Of a stretch of 64,000 nucleotides of DNA, positions 25,073 to 32,926 are shown piece by piece (the stretch's first letter is position 1; each line of letters starts with the position of its first letter). The stretch covers positions 22,570-86,569 of IMG/VR virus record IMGVR_UViG_3300020183_000039. One strand, written 5' to 3'. The DNA is from a virus. The notes beneath the pieces are model-generated. The model did not search any database and was not told the origin of the DNA. It saw nothing but the letters and a program-made list of their open reading frames with translations. Made by a program: the position numbers and the translations under genes.

Positions 25073-25962
25073 TAGTTCACACTGACCTTGATGGCCGGGT
25101 GCGGGTTGTAATCGTGGAGCTCAAGATCATCAATCGTGAGACTTTTCGGGTTCAGCCGTTTCAACCACTCAGCGGACAAGGCCATGTTGCACTCGTCGCG
25201 ATGCGGGAGCAAGATCATGTCCCTGACGGTATCATAGCAGTTCTTGTAGATGTGCGAATTGGCACTTGGCATGTAGACATACCGAGCGGTCTTACCAGTG
25301 GCTGCCGCTACGACCTTCAGGATGATCGAGTAGCGCGCGATATCGAGCGGGAAGCCCACGACCATGTCGTTGGACCGAGCGGGAACCATGACGTCGAGCC
25401 AGTTGTCCTTGGCGGGACTGAACTGCATCGCGATGTGGCACGGAGGGCATGCGGGATTGACAGCTGTCGGGTTGTGCGTGATAATCGTAGCCTGCCTGGA
25501 GTTCGGGCTTTCGATAAGCCGAACGATCACGTCGAGAAACTGGTCGACAGAACGGTCGGTGACGAGAGTCTCGTTGGGCATCTCCATTCCAGGAGCAGAC
25601 GGCGGCCACTGTCGCCACTGGCGGCAATACGCGGACGCGCCGAGTTCTCCGTTCTCGTCGGCAAGGAAGTCCCAGAAGTGCTTGGCGGGACCGAGAGCCT
25701 CGACATTGGTGCTGAACCCAATGTCGAACAGGAACTCGCGGCAGATGTTCTTCCAGGGAAGCTTCCGAAGGCGGGTGAGAGGGAAACCGACTCGCAAGTC
25801 GGCCCGAACAGAACAGCCGAAAGCGGAACGGGTCTCCCCGTTGCGGCCCTCAAAAATATCCCCATGATCCAGAAGCAGTTCCAGGTACTGCGAGTAGATC
25901 GAATCCCAATTGGACGAAAGAAGGGCTCGGTCTTCGAAGTTCAGAACGTGACCGCGGGTCAT
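25072..25962 (-). CDS. Thymidylate-synthase-family dCMP (hydroxy)methylase candidate
   Basis: This 296-residue protein has the thymidylate synthase fold: Glu76 (CREFLF), ENGELGASAYCRQWRQW near 103-119, Arg156, catalytic Cys175 in PPCHIAMQF, RSND at 196-199, His237 and Tyr239 in SHIYKN, and the C-terminal DYNPHPAIK. The residue that binds the pyrimidine O4/N3 (Asn177 in E. coli, in PFNIA) is here Asp207 in PLDIA. In known enzymes Asp at this place selects dCMP (T4 gp42 hydroxymethylase; engineered N-to-D synthases). It therefore probably makes 5-methyl- or 5-hydroxymethyl-dCMP rather than dTMP. A dNMP kinase lies two genes upstream with overlapping starts. The specificity is inferred from this single residue plus RSND and GF context. 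Confidence 0.75.
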   Translation of the reverse strand: MTRGHVLNFEDRALLSSNWDSIYSQYLELLLDHGDIFEGRNGETRSAFGCSVRADLRVGFPLTRLRKLPWKNICREFLFDIGFSTNVEALGPAKHFWDFLADENGELGASAYCRQWRQWPPSAPGMEMPNETLVTDRSVDQFLDVIVRLIESPNSRQATIITHNPTAVNPACPPCHIAMQFSPAKDNWLDVMVPARSNDMVVGFPLDIARYSIILKVVAAATGKTARYVYMPSANSHIYKNCYDTVRDMILLPHRDECNMALSAEWLKRLNPKSLTIDDLELHDYNPHPAIKVSVN

Positions 25963-26168
25963 ACTCCTCCGTAGATTTTCTTGTTGGTTTTCTCGTAGAG
26001 TTCTTCGAACTCAGGGCTATTGTAGCCCTGCGGCATCTGCACGTAGATCTGAGCGGCTGATCTCAGACTCTCGGCGGCTTGAGACCTGTGGCCCATGTCC
26101 CACCGATCGTTGGCGTCATGGAGCCAATCCATAGCGTACGCTAGCATAGCGTCCGGGTCTCTCATCAT
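25959..26168 (-). CDS. Hypothetical small helical protein between nucleotide enzymes
   Basis: This protein has 69 residues starting MMRDPDAML; the ATG at 26168 overlaps the kinase stop, and its own TGA overlaps the next ATG. The predicted helices (LAYAMDWLHDANDRW, QAAESLRSAAQIYVQM) look TPR-like. Its place between kinase and methylase suggests translation with them. No family recognised. Confidence 0.6.
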   Translation of the reverse strand: MMRDPDAMLAYAMDWLHDANDRWDMGHRSQAAESLRSAAQIYVQMPQGYNSPEFEELYEKTNKKIYGGV

Positions 26169-26782
26169 TGGGAACGGCATGTGCGTTTGAGAGCTTGAAG
26201 GCAAAGAGCCAGTGCGGCTCGAGCGTTTGTCTGCTTATCGTGAAGCTGTACGTTGGGGAACATCGTGATGTTCTCGTAGAAGTTCAGCAGTTGCTGGGTG
26301 TACAGCTCGTGCTCCTGCATCCGCGCGATGTACTCGTCGCGGATGAACCAGGGAGAAGCGTCTGGGAAGAGCTCTCGAAGTTCTTGCACATGGAGAGGAG
26401 CCGACCAGTGCCAGGGGCGGAGAACCGCGAGGTGAACCACGTTCTCGACCTGATCCGCTAGCTCGATCTCGAAGTCGATAACGTCTTCAAAGTGGCCAGC
26501 GTTGTGCCGGCGATGCTGCTCTAAAATGTAGCTGCAGGGATAGGCCCGATCGAAGATCGCGTGGGTCTCTCGAAGGCCCCACTTGGCGATGTCTTCGCGG
26601 TAGAAATCGAAGATGTTTTTCTGGTTGCTCGGCGGCGGGCCGTGGTGTGCCACGTAGCAATCGCCATCGAGTTCCTTCATCATGGCATCGATCAGAGTAG
26701 ACTTGCCGACGCGGTCCGGGCCAGAGACGATGATGAGCATGTTGGGATTCTTCACGGTTCCATTATAGCGGTCGGTTGGCAT
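26165..26782 (-). CDS. dNMP/thymidylate-type kinase
   Basis: This 205-residue protein has the Walker A motif GPDRVGKST near residues 21-29, close to the G-x-D-G-x-GKST loop of thymidylate kinases. A DR-x-Y/P region (IFDRAYPCSYILEQHRR) near 76-92 is like the DRY motif of TMP and phage deoxynucleoside kinases. It would phosphorylate a dNMP to the diphosphate. Next to the dCMP-(hydroxy)methylase-like gene, the modified dCMP is the obvious candidate substrate (compare T4 gp1 beside gp42). Start at 26782; a second ATG at 26742 just before the loop is possible, since a TATAAT lies between the two. Confidence 0.65.
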   Translation of the reverse strand: MPTDRYNGTVKNPNMLIIVSGPDRVGKSTLIDAMMKELDGDCYVAHHGPPPSNQKNIFDFYREDIAKWGLRETHAIFDRAYPCSYILEQHRRHNAGHFEDVIDFEIELADQVENVVHLAVLRPWHWSAPLHVQELRELFPDASPWFIRDEYIARMQEHELYTQQLLNFYENITMFPNVQLHDKQTNARAALALCLQALKRTCRSQ

Positions 26783-26789
26783 GGTAGTC

Positions 26790-26966
26790 CTATCTGGATG
26801 TGACGAAAGCCCAGACGGAGTCCTCGTCGTAGTACTCCAGATTTAGTACCACGTCCACGGAGCTGAGCATGCGCCGCTCCTTGTGGTCAAAAAAGTTGAT
26901 CGTTGCGTAAGGCCTGCTCCTCGACAGGAGATCGAGATTGTAGAACTGGGCTTTCTTTTTGCTCAT
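26790..26966 (-). CDS. Hypothetical 58-residue protein
   Basis: It starts MSKKKAQFYNLDLL and ends at a TAG seven bases before the kinase ATG. The composition is protein-like, with a basic N-terminus and aromatic-rich middle. It fills the gap between polymerase-linked and kinase genes. No family recognised. Confidence 0.5.
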   Translation of the reverse strand: MSKKKAQFYNLDLLSRSRPYATINFFDHKERRMLSSVDVVLNLEYYDEDSVWAFVTSR

Positions 26967-26995
26967 CGGTGGTGTCCTCGGAGGTCAAGGGTGAG

Positions 26996-27139
26996 TTAGA
27001 TAAGGTGGGACGGGGTACATCGTACTTTGTCCAGAAGTAGTCGTTTCATCGGGTCCTGGTCAATCTCCGCAAGATTGCAGGCCTGAACCAGGTTGCATCG
27101 TCCTCGGTACAGGGCATCGAGGGCTCGTTCTAATTTCAT
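26996..27139 (-). CDS. Hypothetical 47-residue protein coupled to DNA polymerase
   Basis: Its ATG at 27139 overlaps the polymerase TGA (ATGA), a coupling used throughout this genome. The sequence begins MKLERALDALYRGRCNLVQA and looks helical with two Cys. A longer frame upstream inside the polymerase is not supported. Function unknown. Confidence 0.5.
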   Translation of the reverse strand: MKLERALDALYRGRCNLVQACNLAEIDQDPMKRLLLDKVRCTPSHLI

Positions 27140-30036
27140 CAAAGCAGTCCTCGCTGCACCATAGAGTACCTTGTCTCGAGCTTCTTCACCCAGCCGAGCT
27201 CGGCCATCTGCTTCATCGAGAACTCCTCGCCATCTGGCTCGTCGTCCCACTGGGACGGGGTCTTGGTGCTCTCGTGGACAGACTTGCGGAGCCGGTCGTC
27301 GATCGCCACGGAGGAGAAGAACGCTCGGCTCAGGGGCACGTCGCACATGCCGACGCCCGCTTGGAACCTCGCCCACGAGTACAGGTGGGCCATCTGGAAC
27401 GCCACCGAGAAAGCTTCAGCCTGCTTCTCGGGGACCATGAACCACGTCTCGTCGTGGATCGACAGGATGAACTGCGCGGAGATCTTGAACCGACGAGCCA
27501 GCCAGTGGGACGCCGTCAGGATCACAGCGAGCATCTCGGCGCCGGAGGACTGGATGGTCCAGTTGATGCGGCCGGTGTGGAAGTCGTCGCCAACAGCCGC
27601 TGGGCGAAGCGCTGTGGAGATCTTCGTTCCGAGACAGGGGAGCTGCGGCACCTTAGTTCGAAGTGCGATGCCCTCCATGTAGTTGTAGCAGCCGCTGTCG
27701 CTGCCGCCCTCGTAGTAGCCATCCGGGCTCTTCTGGCCCTTCTTGAAGGCCAAAGCTCGGTTACCATACTGGCGAAGCTCGTTTGTGCCGCGGTCCTTGA
27801 ACTTTTTCTGGATCGTCCCGGCGATGGTCCGGACCCCTGCGCCATAGAGCATAGCGAAACCGACACCCTTGGCCGTGTCGCGGTCGATGTTGATCGCCTT
27901 AGCGAGCTTGGTGTGAGCATCGGTGCCCTTCTCTTTTGAGCCGGAAAGCACCGTGTGCGCCATCGGAGATGCCCCGATGAACCCGCCCTCCCAAGCGTCC
28001 GCATAGATGCTGGCGATCTGAAGCTCCTGGCCGTCGAAGTCAGCCCCGACGATTTTCCAGCCCGGCGGACATTGGATCCTGGACTTCAGCTCGGTGCCGA
28101 TGCGATGGGACTTCGTGGAGCACATGGTGACCATCAACGACTCGACAGTTCGCCGAGTCACGGTCCCATGAGCGATGATCTCGGGCATCATCATGTTCCA
28201 GTGGTTGCCATACGGGTTGTCAACCTCCAGGAAGATGCGGTCCATGACACGCTTGCGCACAGACGTCCAGTAAGAGGCGGCATTCGCGATCTCCAGAGCG
28301 CGCTTAGCGTCTGGCAATTCGCTGCTAAGCCGCCCTACTTCCATGTCCATGGTAAAGTCTTTCGACAGCAGTTGGCCCACGTTATTGCCATTGCCCTTGG
28401 GATGAGGGATCCGCTGGACCTTGCCGTCCTCGTCTGTGAAGCACCAGCCAAGCTCTTTGGTGTTGATCACCGGGCTGCCCTCCCACTTGAGCTTGAGGAG
28501 CAGATTGGAAAGCTTTGACTTAGTGGTGATTCTCTCGTCAGGGCTAGTGAGAAGCTCGGAGGCCCACTTCGGCTTGAATGCGTACTTGCCGGTGTAACCA
28601 CGAGGAGTCCAGCTGAGCTGTGAGAGCCACGGGTCAGCGGCTACCCAGGCGTCGGAGTTGTGCCTCCAGGCATGACCCTGCTTATCGAAGCCACGAAGAA
28701 CGTCAGTGAACTTCACGGTCTTCTTGCCGCCAAGGCCAGCCAGAGCGATAGCGGTCTCAGGGTCCGTATCGAAGAGCTTCTGCGCCTCGAGAAGATCCTT
28801 ATCAAACTCCTTGTTCCACTCGGCGACGTACCGCTCGACCAGCTTGTGGCAGATGTCGGTCATCTCGCGGTTGTGGTTCTCGAAGACCTTCTCGACCTGC
28901 GCGATCCACTTGGTCCAGTCGGTCGAGACAGGAATGCGCGAGCCATTGAGGAAGTAGTGGCCGGCAAGCCCGACCTTCGAGGGAGTAGCGTCGAGGTACT
29001 TCGGCCAGAGAGCTTGGAACAACTCGGTGGTGTAGAACGCGTCTTTCATCGCGTAGTCGAGTAGGTCGCGCCGCTGAGCCAACTGGTGGATCTCCGTCGC
29101 CTTCACGAAGACGTCTCGGATCTCTTTGTCGGCGTCCCGCATGCGGTGGACCTCCTTGCCGAAATACTCTCGAACCGCCGCAACGTGGAAGTTGTAGACG
29201 TTGACCAGAGCGTTGGTCGAGCCTTCGTCGGCCCAGCGCGGGCGGAAGCGGAGCTTCTTCTTCTCCTCTTCGGTCAGATCCTCTGGGTCCTTGCCCGAGA
29301 GCACGTAGAGCCAGCGTTGCCCTGATGCCAGGCCAGACACGGCGATGTGCGCCGAGAGCGTGTCGAAGTAGAAGTTCTCGGGCTCAGTTCGCTCCAGAGT
29401 GTAGCCATCGCGAGCGCGCACTCGGTCGTAGGAGATGTTGTGGCCGACCACGAAGTTGTCGTCACCGAGCGGGATGAGCCCGTACTGAGTCCACTTGTCA
29501 TGCGGAATGAGCGGATCGCACATCTCAGCGGCCAGCCAGACATACGCTGCTTCAGACGAAAGGCAGGTGCCGATGACCGGAAAGGCTCCGTTGACCACGA
29601 AGGTCTCGGTATCGTACGTGAAGGCGCTCTCAAGCGGGTGAGGCACCGACTCAGTCACCCAGTTGTTGCCCTGCTTGGTGTAGCGGGTCCAGCCAGGTTG
29701 GAACACGAAGTCGTCGTAGCTTGGAACAGCTGGAAGACTGGCTTGAGAGAACTCATTCGCTAGCTCGATGTAGCGATCAACAAATTCCCCGGCCATGAGT
29801 TCGAAGTGCCCTTCGATGCCATCGCCCTGCAGTTCCGGAAAGGGCAGGTCTCCGTCGTAGAGATTGTCCGGGTAGTCTACCGGGACAGGGATCTCGAACC
29901 TACTAAGAAGCCGCCTCGACCGTTCGAGCGTGGAGCTCTTGGGCGCGGGGCGGCTTGCGGAACCGAAGAGCTTTTTGTGGAGGTCACCCTCGAGTACAGG
30001 ATAGCCTTGCTCGTTCAGCTTCATAGACGTTGCCAT
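27139..30036 (-). CDS. Family A DNA polymerase, polymerase-gamma-like
   Basis: This 965-residue replicative polymerase has an N-terminal 3'-5' exonuclease with the D-x-E motif at about 142-144 (YDTETF). The polymerase core has motif A GADFDGQELQIAS near 664, motif B RDTAKGVGFAMLYGAG near 725, and motif C HDE near 860. The stretch 'DxQEL...GCTAxxW/GASP...GTD.H...R..AK....YGAG' follows mitochondrial polymerase gamma more closely than T7 or Pol I. This polymerase type is reported from a minority of marine cyanomyoviruses. A strong TATAAT promoter lies upstream. It would replicate the phage genome with the separate 5'-3' exonuclease (55725-56636) and ligase. Confidence 0.85.
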   Translation of the reverse strand: MATSMKLNEQGYPVLEGDLHKKLFGSASRPAPKSSTLERSRRLLSRFEIPVPVDYPDNLYDGDLPFPELQGDGIEGHFELMAGEFVDRYIELANEFSQASLPAVPSYDDFVFQPGWTRYTKQGNNWVTESVPHPLESAFTYDTETFVVNGAFPVIGTCLSSEAAYVWLAAEMCDPLIPHDKWTQYGLIPLGDDNFVVGHNISYDRVRARDGYTLERTEPENFYFDTLSAHIAVSGLASGQRWLYVLSGKDPEDLTEEEKKKLRFRPRWADEGSTNALVNVYNFHVAAVREYFGKEVHRMRDADKEIRDVFVKATEIHQLAQRRDLLDYAMKDAFYTTELFQALWPKYLDATPSKVGLAGHYFLNGSRIPVSTDWTKWIAQVEKVFENHNREMTDICHKLVERYVAEWNKEFDKDLLEAQKLFDTDPETAIALAGLGGKKTVKFTDVLRGFDKQGHAWRHNSDAWVAADPWLSQLSWTPRGYTGKYAFKPKWASELLTSPDERITTKSKLSNLLLKLKWEGSPVINTKELGWCFTDEDGKVQRIPHPKGNGNNVGQLLSKDFTMDMEVGRLSSELPDAKRALEIANAASYWTSVRKRVMDRIFLEVDNPYGNHWNMMMPEIIAHGTVTRRTVESLMVTMCSTKSHRIGTELKSRIQCPPGWKIVGADFDGQELQIASIYADAWEGGFIGASPMAHTVLSGSKEKGTDAHTKLAKAINIDRDTAKGVGFAMLYGAGVRTIAGTIQKKFKDRGTNELRQYGNRALAFKKGQKSPDGYYEGGSDSGCYNYMEGIALRTKVPQLPCLGTKISTALRPAAVGDDFHTGRINWTIQSSGAEMLAVILTASHWLARRFKISAQFILSIHDETWFMVPEKQAEAFSVAFQMAHLYSWARFQAGVGMCDVPLSRAFFSSVAIDDRLRKSVHESTKTPSQWDDEPDGEEFSMKQMAELGWVKKLETRYSMVQRGLL

Positions 30037-30058
30037 CTGATAGGTTGTGTTTGCCTTG

Positions 30059-30085
30059 ATTATAGCCTCGACGGTCAGTTGTAAA
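30059..30085 (-). promoter_or_regulatory. Sigma-70-like promoter of DNA polymerase gene
   Basis: TTTACA (30080-30085) is followed after 15 nt by a perfect TATAAT (30059-30064), 22 nt before the polymerase ATG. The -35 overlaps the last codons of the upstream small gene. Confidence 0.6.
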
Positions 30086-30251
30086 CCGTGAGGAGCCCGT
30101 AGGACCCTTTGCCCTCGCGGAGCTCTTCCGCGATCTCGAAAGCCTGCTCAAGAAGAATCTCGCCTTCGATCTCCATCGAATTAGCAAAAAGCTCGTCGGC
30201 ACGGCTCACAAGGTAGTGAATGCGGTCGACGGCTGAGTCGCGGTAGTCCAT
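30075..30251 (-). CDS. Hypothetical 58-residue helical protein
   Basis: It starts MDYRDSAVDRIHYLVSRADE and ends within the polymerase promoter. Mostly helical and charged (EIEGEILLEQAFEIAEELREG). The frame and composition are convincing for a phage small early protein. Function unknown. Confidence 0.6.
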   Translation of the reverse strand: MDYRDSAVDRIHYLVSRADELFANSMEIEGEILLEQAFEIAEELREGKGSYGLLTVYN

Positions 30252-30290
30252 GGAAGGGGTCCTGTCTGAGGTATTATGCCTCGAGGAGAG

Positions 30291-30491
30291 CTAGTGAATA
30301 CTTCGGCTCTTCTCAAAGATTCCTCGGCAGATGTCGATGTCTCTCATCGCTTGCTCGAGAGACTCTGCATTGCCGGCGAAGATTTCGTCCACCGCAGCAC
30401 CGCAATTGAGGACCCAGCGGTACTGGGAGACATGCTCACTGAACCAGATCTGGCAAATCGGATGGCTCACGGCGTCGTCCTTTAAGCGCAT
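30291..30491 (-). CDS. Hypothetical 66-residue protein
   Basis: The frame from ATG 30491 overlaps the end of the upstream gene by 56 bases. The later half (VDEIFAGNAESLEQAMRDID) reads as a real amphipathic helix, so the gene is likely, though the exact start is uncertain. No family recognised. Confidence 0.45.
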   Translation of the reverse strand: MRLKDDAVSHPICQIWFSEHVSQYRWVLNCGAAVDEIFAGNAESLEQAMRDIDICRGIFEKSRSIH

Positions 30492-30840
30492 TTCCGGAGT
30501 CGCGTCTCCAGTTGTAGCCAGATGACAGGTTGACCTTGTCTTCAGGTGGGATGTCCCAGAGGGTTTTACCTATGTCGCCATCGAACAACCCGATATCAAA
30601 GTTGTCGTCAAGCTCTTCGAGGAACTCTCGACGCTCGTTCCACTTCCGGTGTAATCGAAGCCTCCACTTCATGTACTCGTCTCTGGCTCGTCGACTCTTA
30701 GTCGCTTTCCACTGAGAGTACCAGTTCTCGAGCGCGCTCACGATGCCGATTCCGGCTTTCATCTTGAGCTGCCCCAGTTTCTTCTGGTTGGAGTTGGTCT
30801 CTTCAGCCCACTCCTCGAGTCCCCGGATGTTGCTAGTCAA
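30436..30840 (-). CDS. Hypothetical basic helical protein
   Basis: This 134-residue protein is strongly Lys/Arg/Trp-rich (SQWKATKSRRARDEYMKWRLRL as a pattern), so it may bind nucleic acid. The last 20 residues overlap the next gene in another frame. Start at 30840 is eight bases inside the preceding coiled-coil gene. No family recognised. Confidence 0.6.
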   Translation of the reverse strand: MTSNIRGLEEWAEETNSNQKKLGQLKMKAGIGIVSALENWYSQWKATKSRRARDEYMKWRLRLHRKWNERREFLEELDDNFDIGLFDGDIGKTLWDIPPEDKVNLSSGYNWRRDSGNALKGRRREPSDLPDLVQ

Positions 30841-31681
30841 GGTCCGCCTCCAGACGAGTAGTTATGGCCTGTTTGTTGAGCTCTGGGATGCCACTTCCCT
30901 CCCTGACGTCATCTCTGTACCTCTCGATGTTCTCCATTGCGTCGAACACCAGAGGGAAGCTGAGAGCCCGGTTAGCAGGGAAGTCCCGCCAGGCTATCAT
31001 TTCAGCAAGAGTGTAAGGTGAATCTTCTTCCCAAGCCTCGTCTCTGGCACCATACAGGAGCGGGAGGCCGTCATTGACCCACCACTCCCGAACGATGGGG
31101 ACGTACTTGTCCCAAGTACCAGGTTCGACAAGCGATAGTTTGCACTCCTCGCGGAACGCTTTGACGTAGTGGCGCCCGCGCTTGACGACTTCTACCGCGC
31201 TCGGAGGTACCTCCTCGAGGATATAGGCCTCCTCGCCGCTCATGACCCTTTCGTAGACAGACGGGAAGAGGATCGCCTGAGATATCAACTCGAAGTCGGG
31301 AGCAGTATCGCCCTGCTTCGACCAGTTAGATATGTTGAAGAGGATCGAATCGAAGATCGCCACTGTGCGGGCTTTCTTCACGGCCTCGGTCGTCACCGTG
31401 GTCTTGGCTGCCGTGGCATTGGCCTTCTCGAGCTCGGCCTCTAGCTCCTGGATGCGCCTCTGGAGCTTTCGATTCTCAGTCGTCGCAGCCCGCTCGACTT
31501 TGGCTTTGTAGGCGTCTAGACCTTGCCCGATCTTGTCGGCCGCGATCGTCATCTTGCCCATGTGCTCTTCGAGCTTCTGCACCCAGAGGTTGAACGAGTT
31601 CTCGAGCTTCTTGATGTCCGCCACCATCTCATCCTTCTGAGTGTTGAGGCGGTTAAGCTCGTAGTCGATCCAGTGGTGCAT
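30833..31681 (-). CDS. Coiled-coil protein of unknown function
   Basis: This 282-residue protein has a clear coiled coil over residues 5-95 (LNTQKDEMVADIKKLENSF; LQRRIQELEAELEKA). The C-terminal 180 residues are globular, with many aromatic residues (WVNDGLPLLYGARDEAWEED). No catalytic motif is evident. It lies between the glycosylase region and the polymerase cluster and could be a replication or structural helper. Confidence 0.65.
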   Translation of the reverse strand: MHHWIDYELNRLNTQKDEMVADIKKLENSFNLWVQKLEEHMGKMTIAADKIGQGLDAYKAKVERAATTENRKLQRRIQELEAELEKANATAAKTTVTTEAVKKARTVAIFDSILFNISNWSKQGDTAPDFELISQAILFPSVYERVMSGEEAYILEEVPPSAVEVVKRGRHYVKAFREECKLSLVEPGTWDKYVPIVREWWVNDGLPLLYGARDEAWEEDSPYTLAEMIAWRDFPANRALSFPLVFDAMENIERYRDDVREGSGIPELNKQAITTRLEADLD

Positions 31682-31705
31682 CAGAGTTGGTTCCTGTTTG
31701 GTGTA

Positions 31706-32311
31706 TTATGCTACCAAGGACGCCCCGGTAGATTTAGATTCCAAGCCGCAACCTCTATCGCTTCGCGTCGACAAAGCCCCTGCTGACGAGCTACGCGGTA
31801 ACGGGTCTCGTACTGCCTCTCTTTTCCTAAGCTTCTGGCTGTCTCCCAGAACGCTCGGCAACGGTTGTCCAATTCGCCATCCATGGCGGTGGTACCTGAC
31901 AAGAAAGCCTTTGAGGGCTCCGTCGTTGACCTCGTCGGGAAGTGGCCTGTGCCCCTTAACGAAAATCCTCCACGAGTCGAAGGCGTATTGCCCACAACCG
32001 TAGAGGCTTCGGGGATCTTTTCGATCCCATTCAATGTACTGCTCCGACATCTTTCTGAGCCGCTTGGCCTTGACGTTCGAGAAACCGTGAGGCTTCAGTA
32101 GTTCCTCAAGCGAGGAATCTGAAGACGCGAGCTCTGCGGCGATCGGCCATCTTTCGAACAAACTTTCTAAGCAGATGTCCCAGGCCTCTGTCCTGCGGCT
32201 CTGATTTAGCAGGATGGCTGAGACAAGGATGTGCCATTCGGTCGGGAGAGACTCTTGGATGAGCCACTCTCTTGCGTAGGAACTCGAGAGGGGCGGGTTG
32301 GTTTCCGACAT
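31706..32311 (-). CDS. HhH-GPD DNA glycosylase, MBD4-like
   Basis: This protein follows the MBD4/TDG-like thymine glycosylase domain: ILVSAILLNQSRRTEAWDICLESLF near 28-50, LLKPHGFSNVKAKRLRKMS near 70-90, then the helix-hairpin-helix and catalytic segment LYGCGQYAFDSWRIF near 103-117. The Asp in FDSWRIF is the expected catalytic residue (GKYGNDSYRIF in human MBD4). These enzymes remove T or U from G:T and G:U mismatches that arise when 5-methylcytosine or cytosine deaminates. The core ends near residue 145; the last ~55 residues run in a frame that overlaps a better-looking small gene, so the C-terminus is uncertain. Confidence 0.75.
   Translation of the reverse strand: MSETNPPLSSSYAREWLIQESLPTEWHILVSAILLNQSRRTEAWDICLESLFERWPIAAELASSDSSLEELLKPHGFSNVKAKRLRKMSEQYIEWDRKDPRSLYGCGQYAFDSWRIFVKGHRPLPDEVNDGALKGFLVRYHRHGWRIGQPLPSVLGDSQKLRKREAVRDPLPRSSSAGALSTRSDRGCGLESKSTGASLVA
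31711..31884 (-). CDS. Overlapping 57-residue basic protein (or frameshifted glycosylase end)
   Basis: In the +1 frame relative to the glycosylase an ATG at 31884 opens MDGELDNRCRAFWETARS and runs 57 codons. Its residue choice is more protein-like than the glycosylase tail it overlaps, and 'ELDNRCRAFWE' even resembles the C-terminal helix of MBD4. It is either a separate gene or the true glycosylase end after a frame change. Confidence 0.4.
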   Translation of the reverse strand: MDGELDNRCRAFWETARSLGKERQYETRYRVARQQGLCRREAIEVAAWNLNLPGRPW

Positions 32312-32326
32312 CGAATTTGCTTCGTT

Positions 32327-32890
32327 TCACTTCACGCGTCGTACTGATGCTTTGAGCTGGTCCGCGTTGAGGTCTACCACTTCGACCCTGAAATCGAAAA
32401 GCTTCTCGGGATCCGAGAGGAGGTGGAACTGGCCGGAGAAGCAGTCGTTCTCTGAGTCGCGGAGGAACTCGTTAGCGGGAGTCGGAGGCTCGCAGAGCGC
32501 GATGTCTCCAGCAACCTCGGGAGCGGCCTCCTCGATCGCGCGGATCAGGCGAGCGTTGATCGTCGAGGTGATCGCGAACTCTTCCTCAGTCTTGATCGAG
32601 GAGTAGTATTGCTCGTCCTCACTTGGGTGAAGCTCGATGGCATTGCCATTCTGGAGGATCACCTGGACCACCCGCTCGTCCTCGGGCTTCAATCGAAAGC
32701 ACACCTCGGGAGATCCGAACTCGGCATCTTCCTCGCAGTCCGCTTCGAGAATGCGAATCTCGATCAGGTCGTAGAAGGCGCCAGCAAGAGTCTCCCAGTC
32801 CGGACCATCAAGGATCTTGGCGATAGCCATGAAGATCTTCGGGTTGGCCAGCAGTCGCTCCGTGGGGTAGATGATCTGCGTTGTATCCAT
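32327..32890 (-). CDS. Hypothetical acidic protein
   Basis: This protein has 187 residues from ATG 32890 (MDTTQIIYPTE). An in-frame GTG at 32911 would lie only 7 nt after the GGTAAAA element, while 32890 gives the usual 28 nt. Acidic, helix-rich, with a proline turn ALCEPPTPANEF near 140. No family recognised. It is an isolated gene in the middle of early-type genes that carries a late-type element. Confidence 0.6.
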   Translation of the reverse strand: MDTTQIIYPTERLLANPKIFMAIAKILDGPDWETLAGAFYDLIEIRILEADCEEDAEFGSPEVCFRLKPEDERVVQVILQNGNAIELHPSEDEQYYSSIKTEEEFAITSTINARLIRAIEEAAPEVAGDIALCEPPTPANEFLRDSENDCFSGQFHLLSDPEKLFDFRVEVVDLNADQLKASVRRVK

Positions 32891-32918
32891 GAACTCCACA
32901 GGAGGCTTCACGGATTGA

Positions 32919-32926
32919 TTTTACCA
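32919..32926 (-). promoter_or_regulatory. Late-promoter-like element TGGTAAAA
   Basis: GATTGGTAAAATC stands 28 nt before the ATG at 32890. The distance matches the other copies and helps choose that start. Confidence 0.45.

Noticed and set aside
25072-25962. Plain thymidylate synthase (thyA)
   Set aside because: The fold matches, but the substrate-selecting Asn is Asp; calling it thyA would hide this. dUMP activity is still possible.
27140-27376. Long upstream extension of the 47-residue gene
   Set aside because: Lies inside the polymerase gene and is Arg/Pro-rich by mirroring; the ATGA start is preferred.
30562-30570. GGTAAAACC as another late element
   Set aside because: Deep inside a coding sequence (Gly-Lys-Thr codons) with no start at the right distance. 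The same holds for the copy near 42938.
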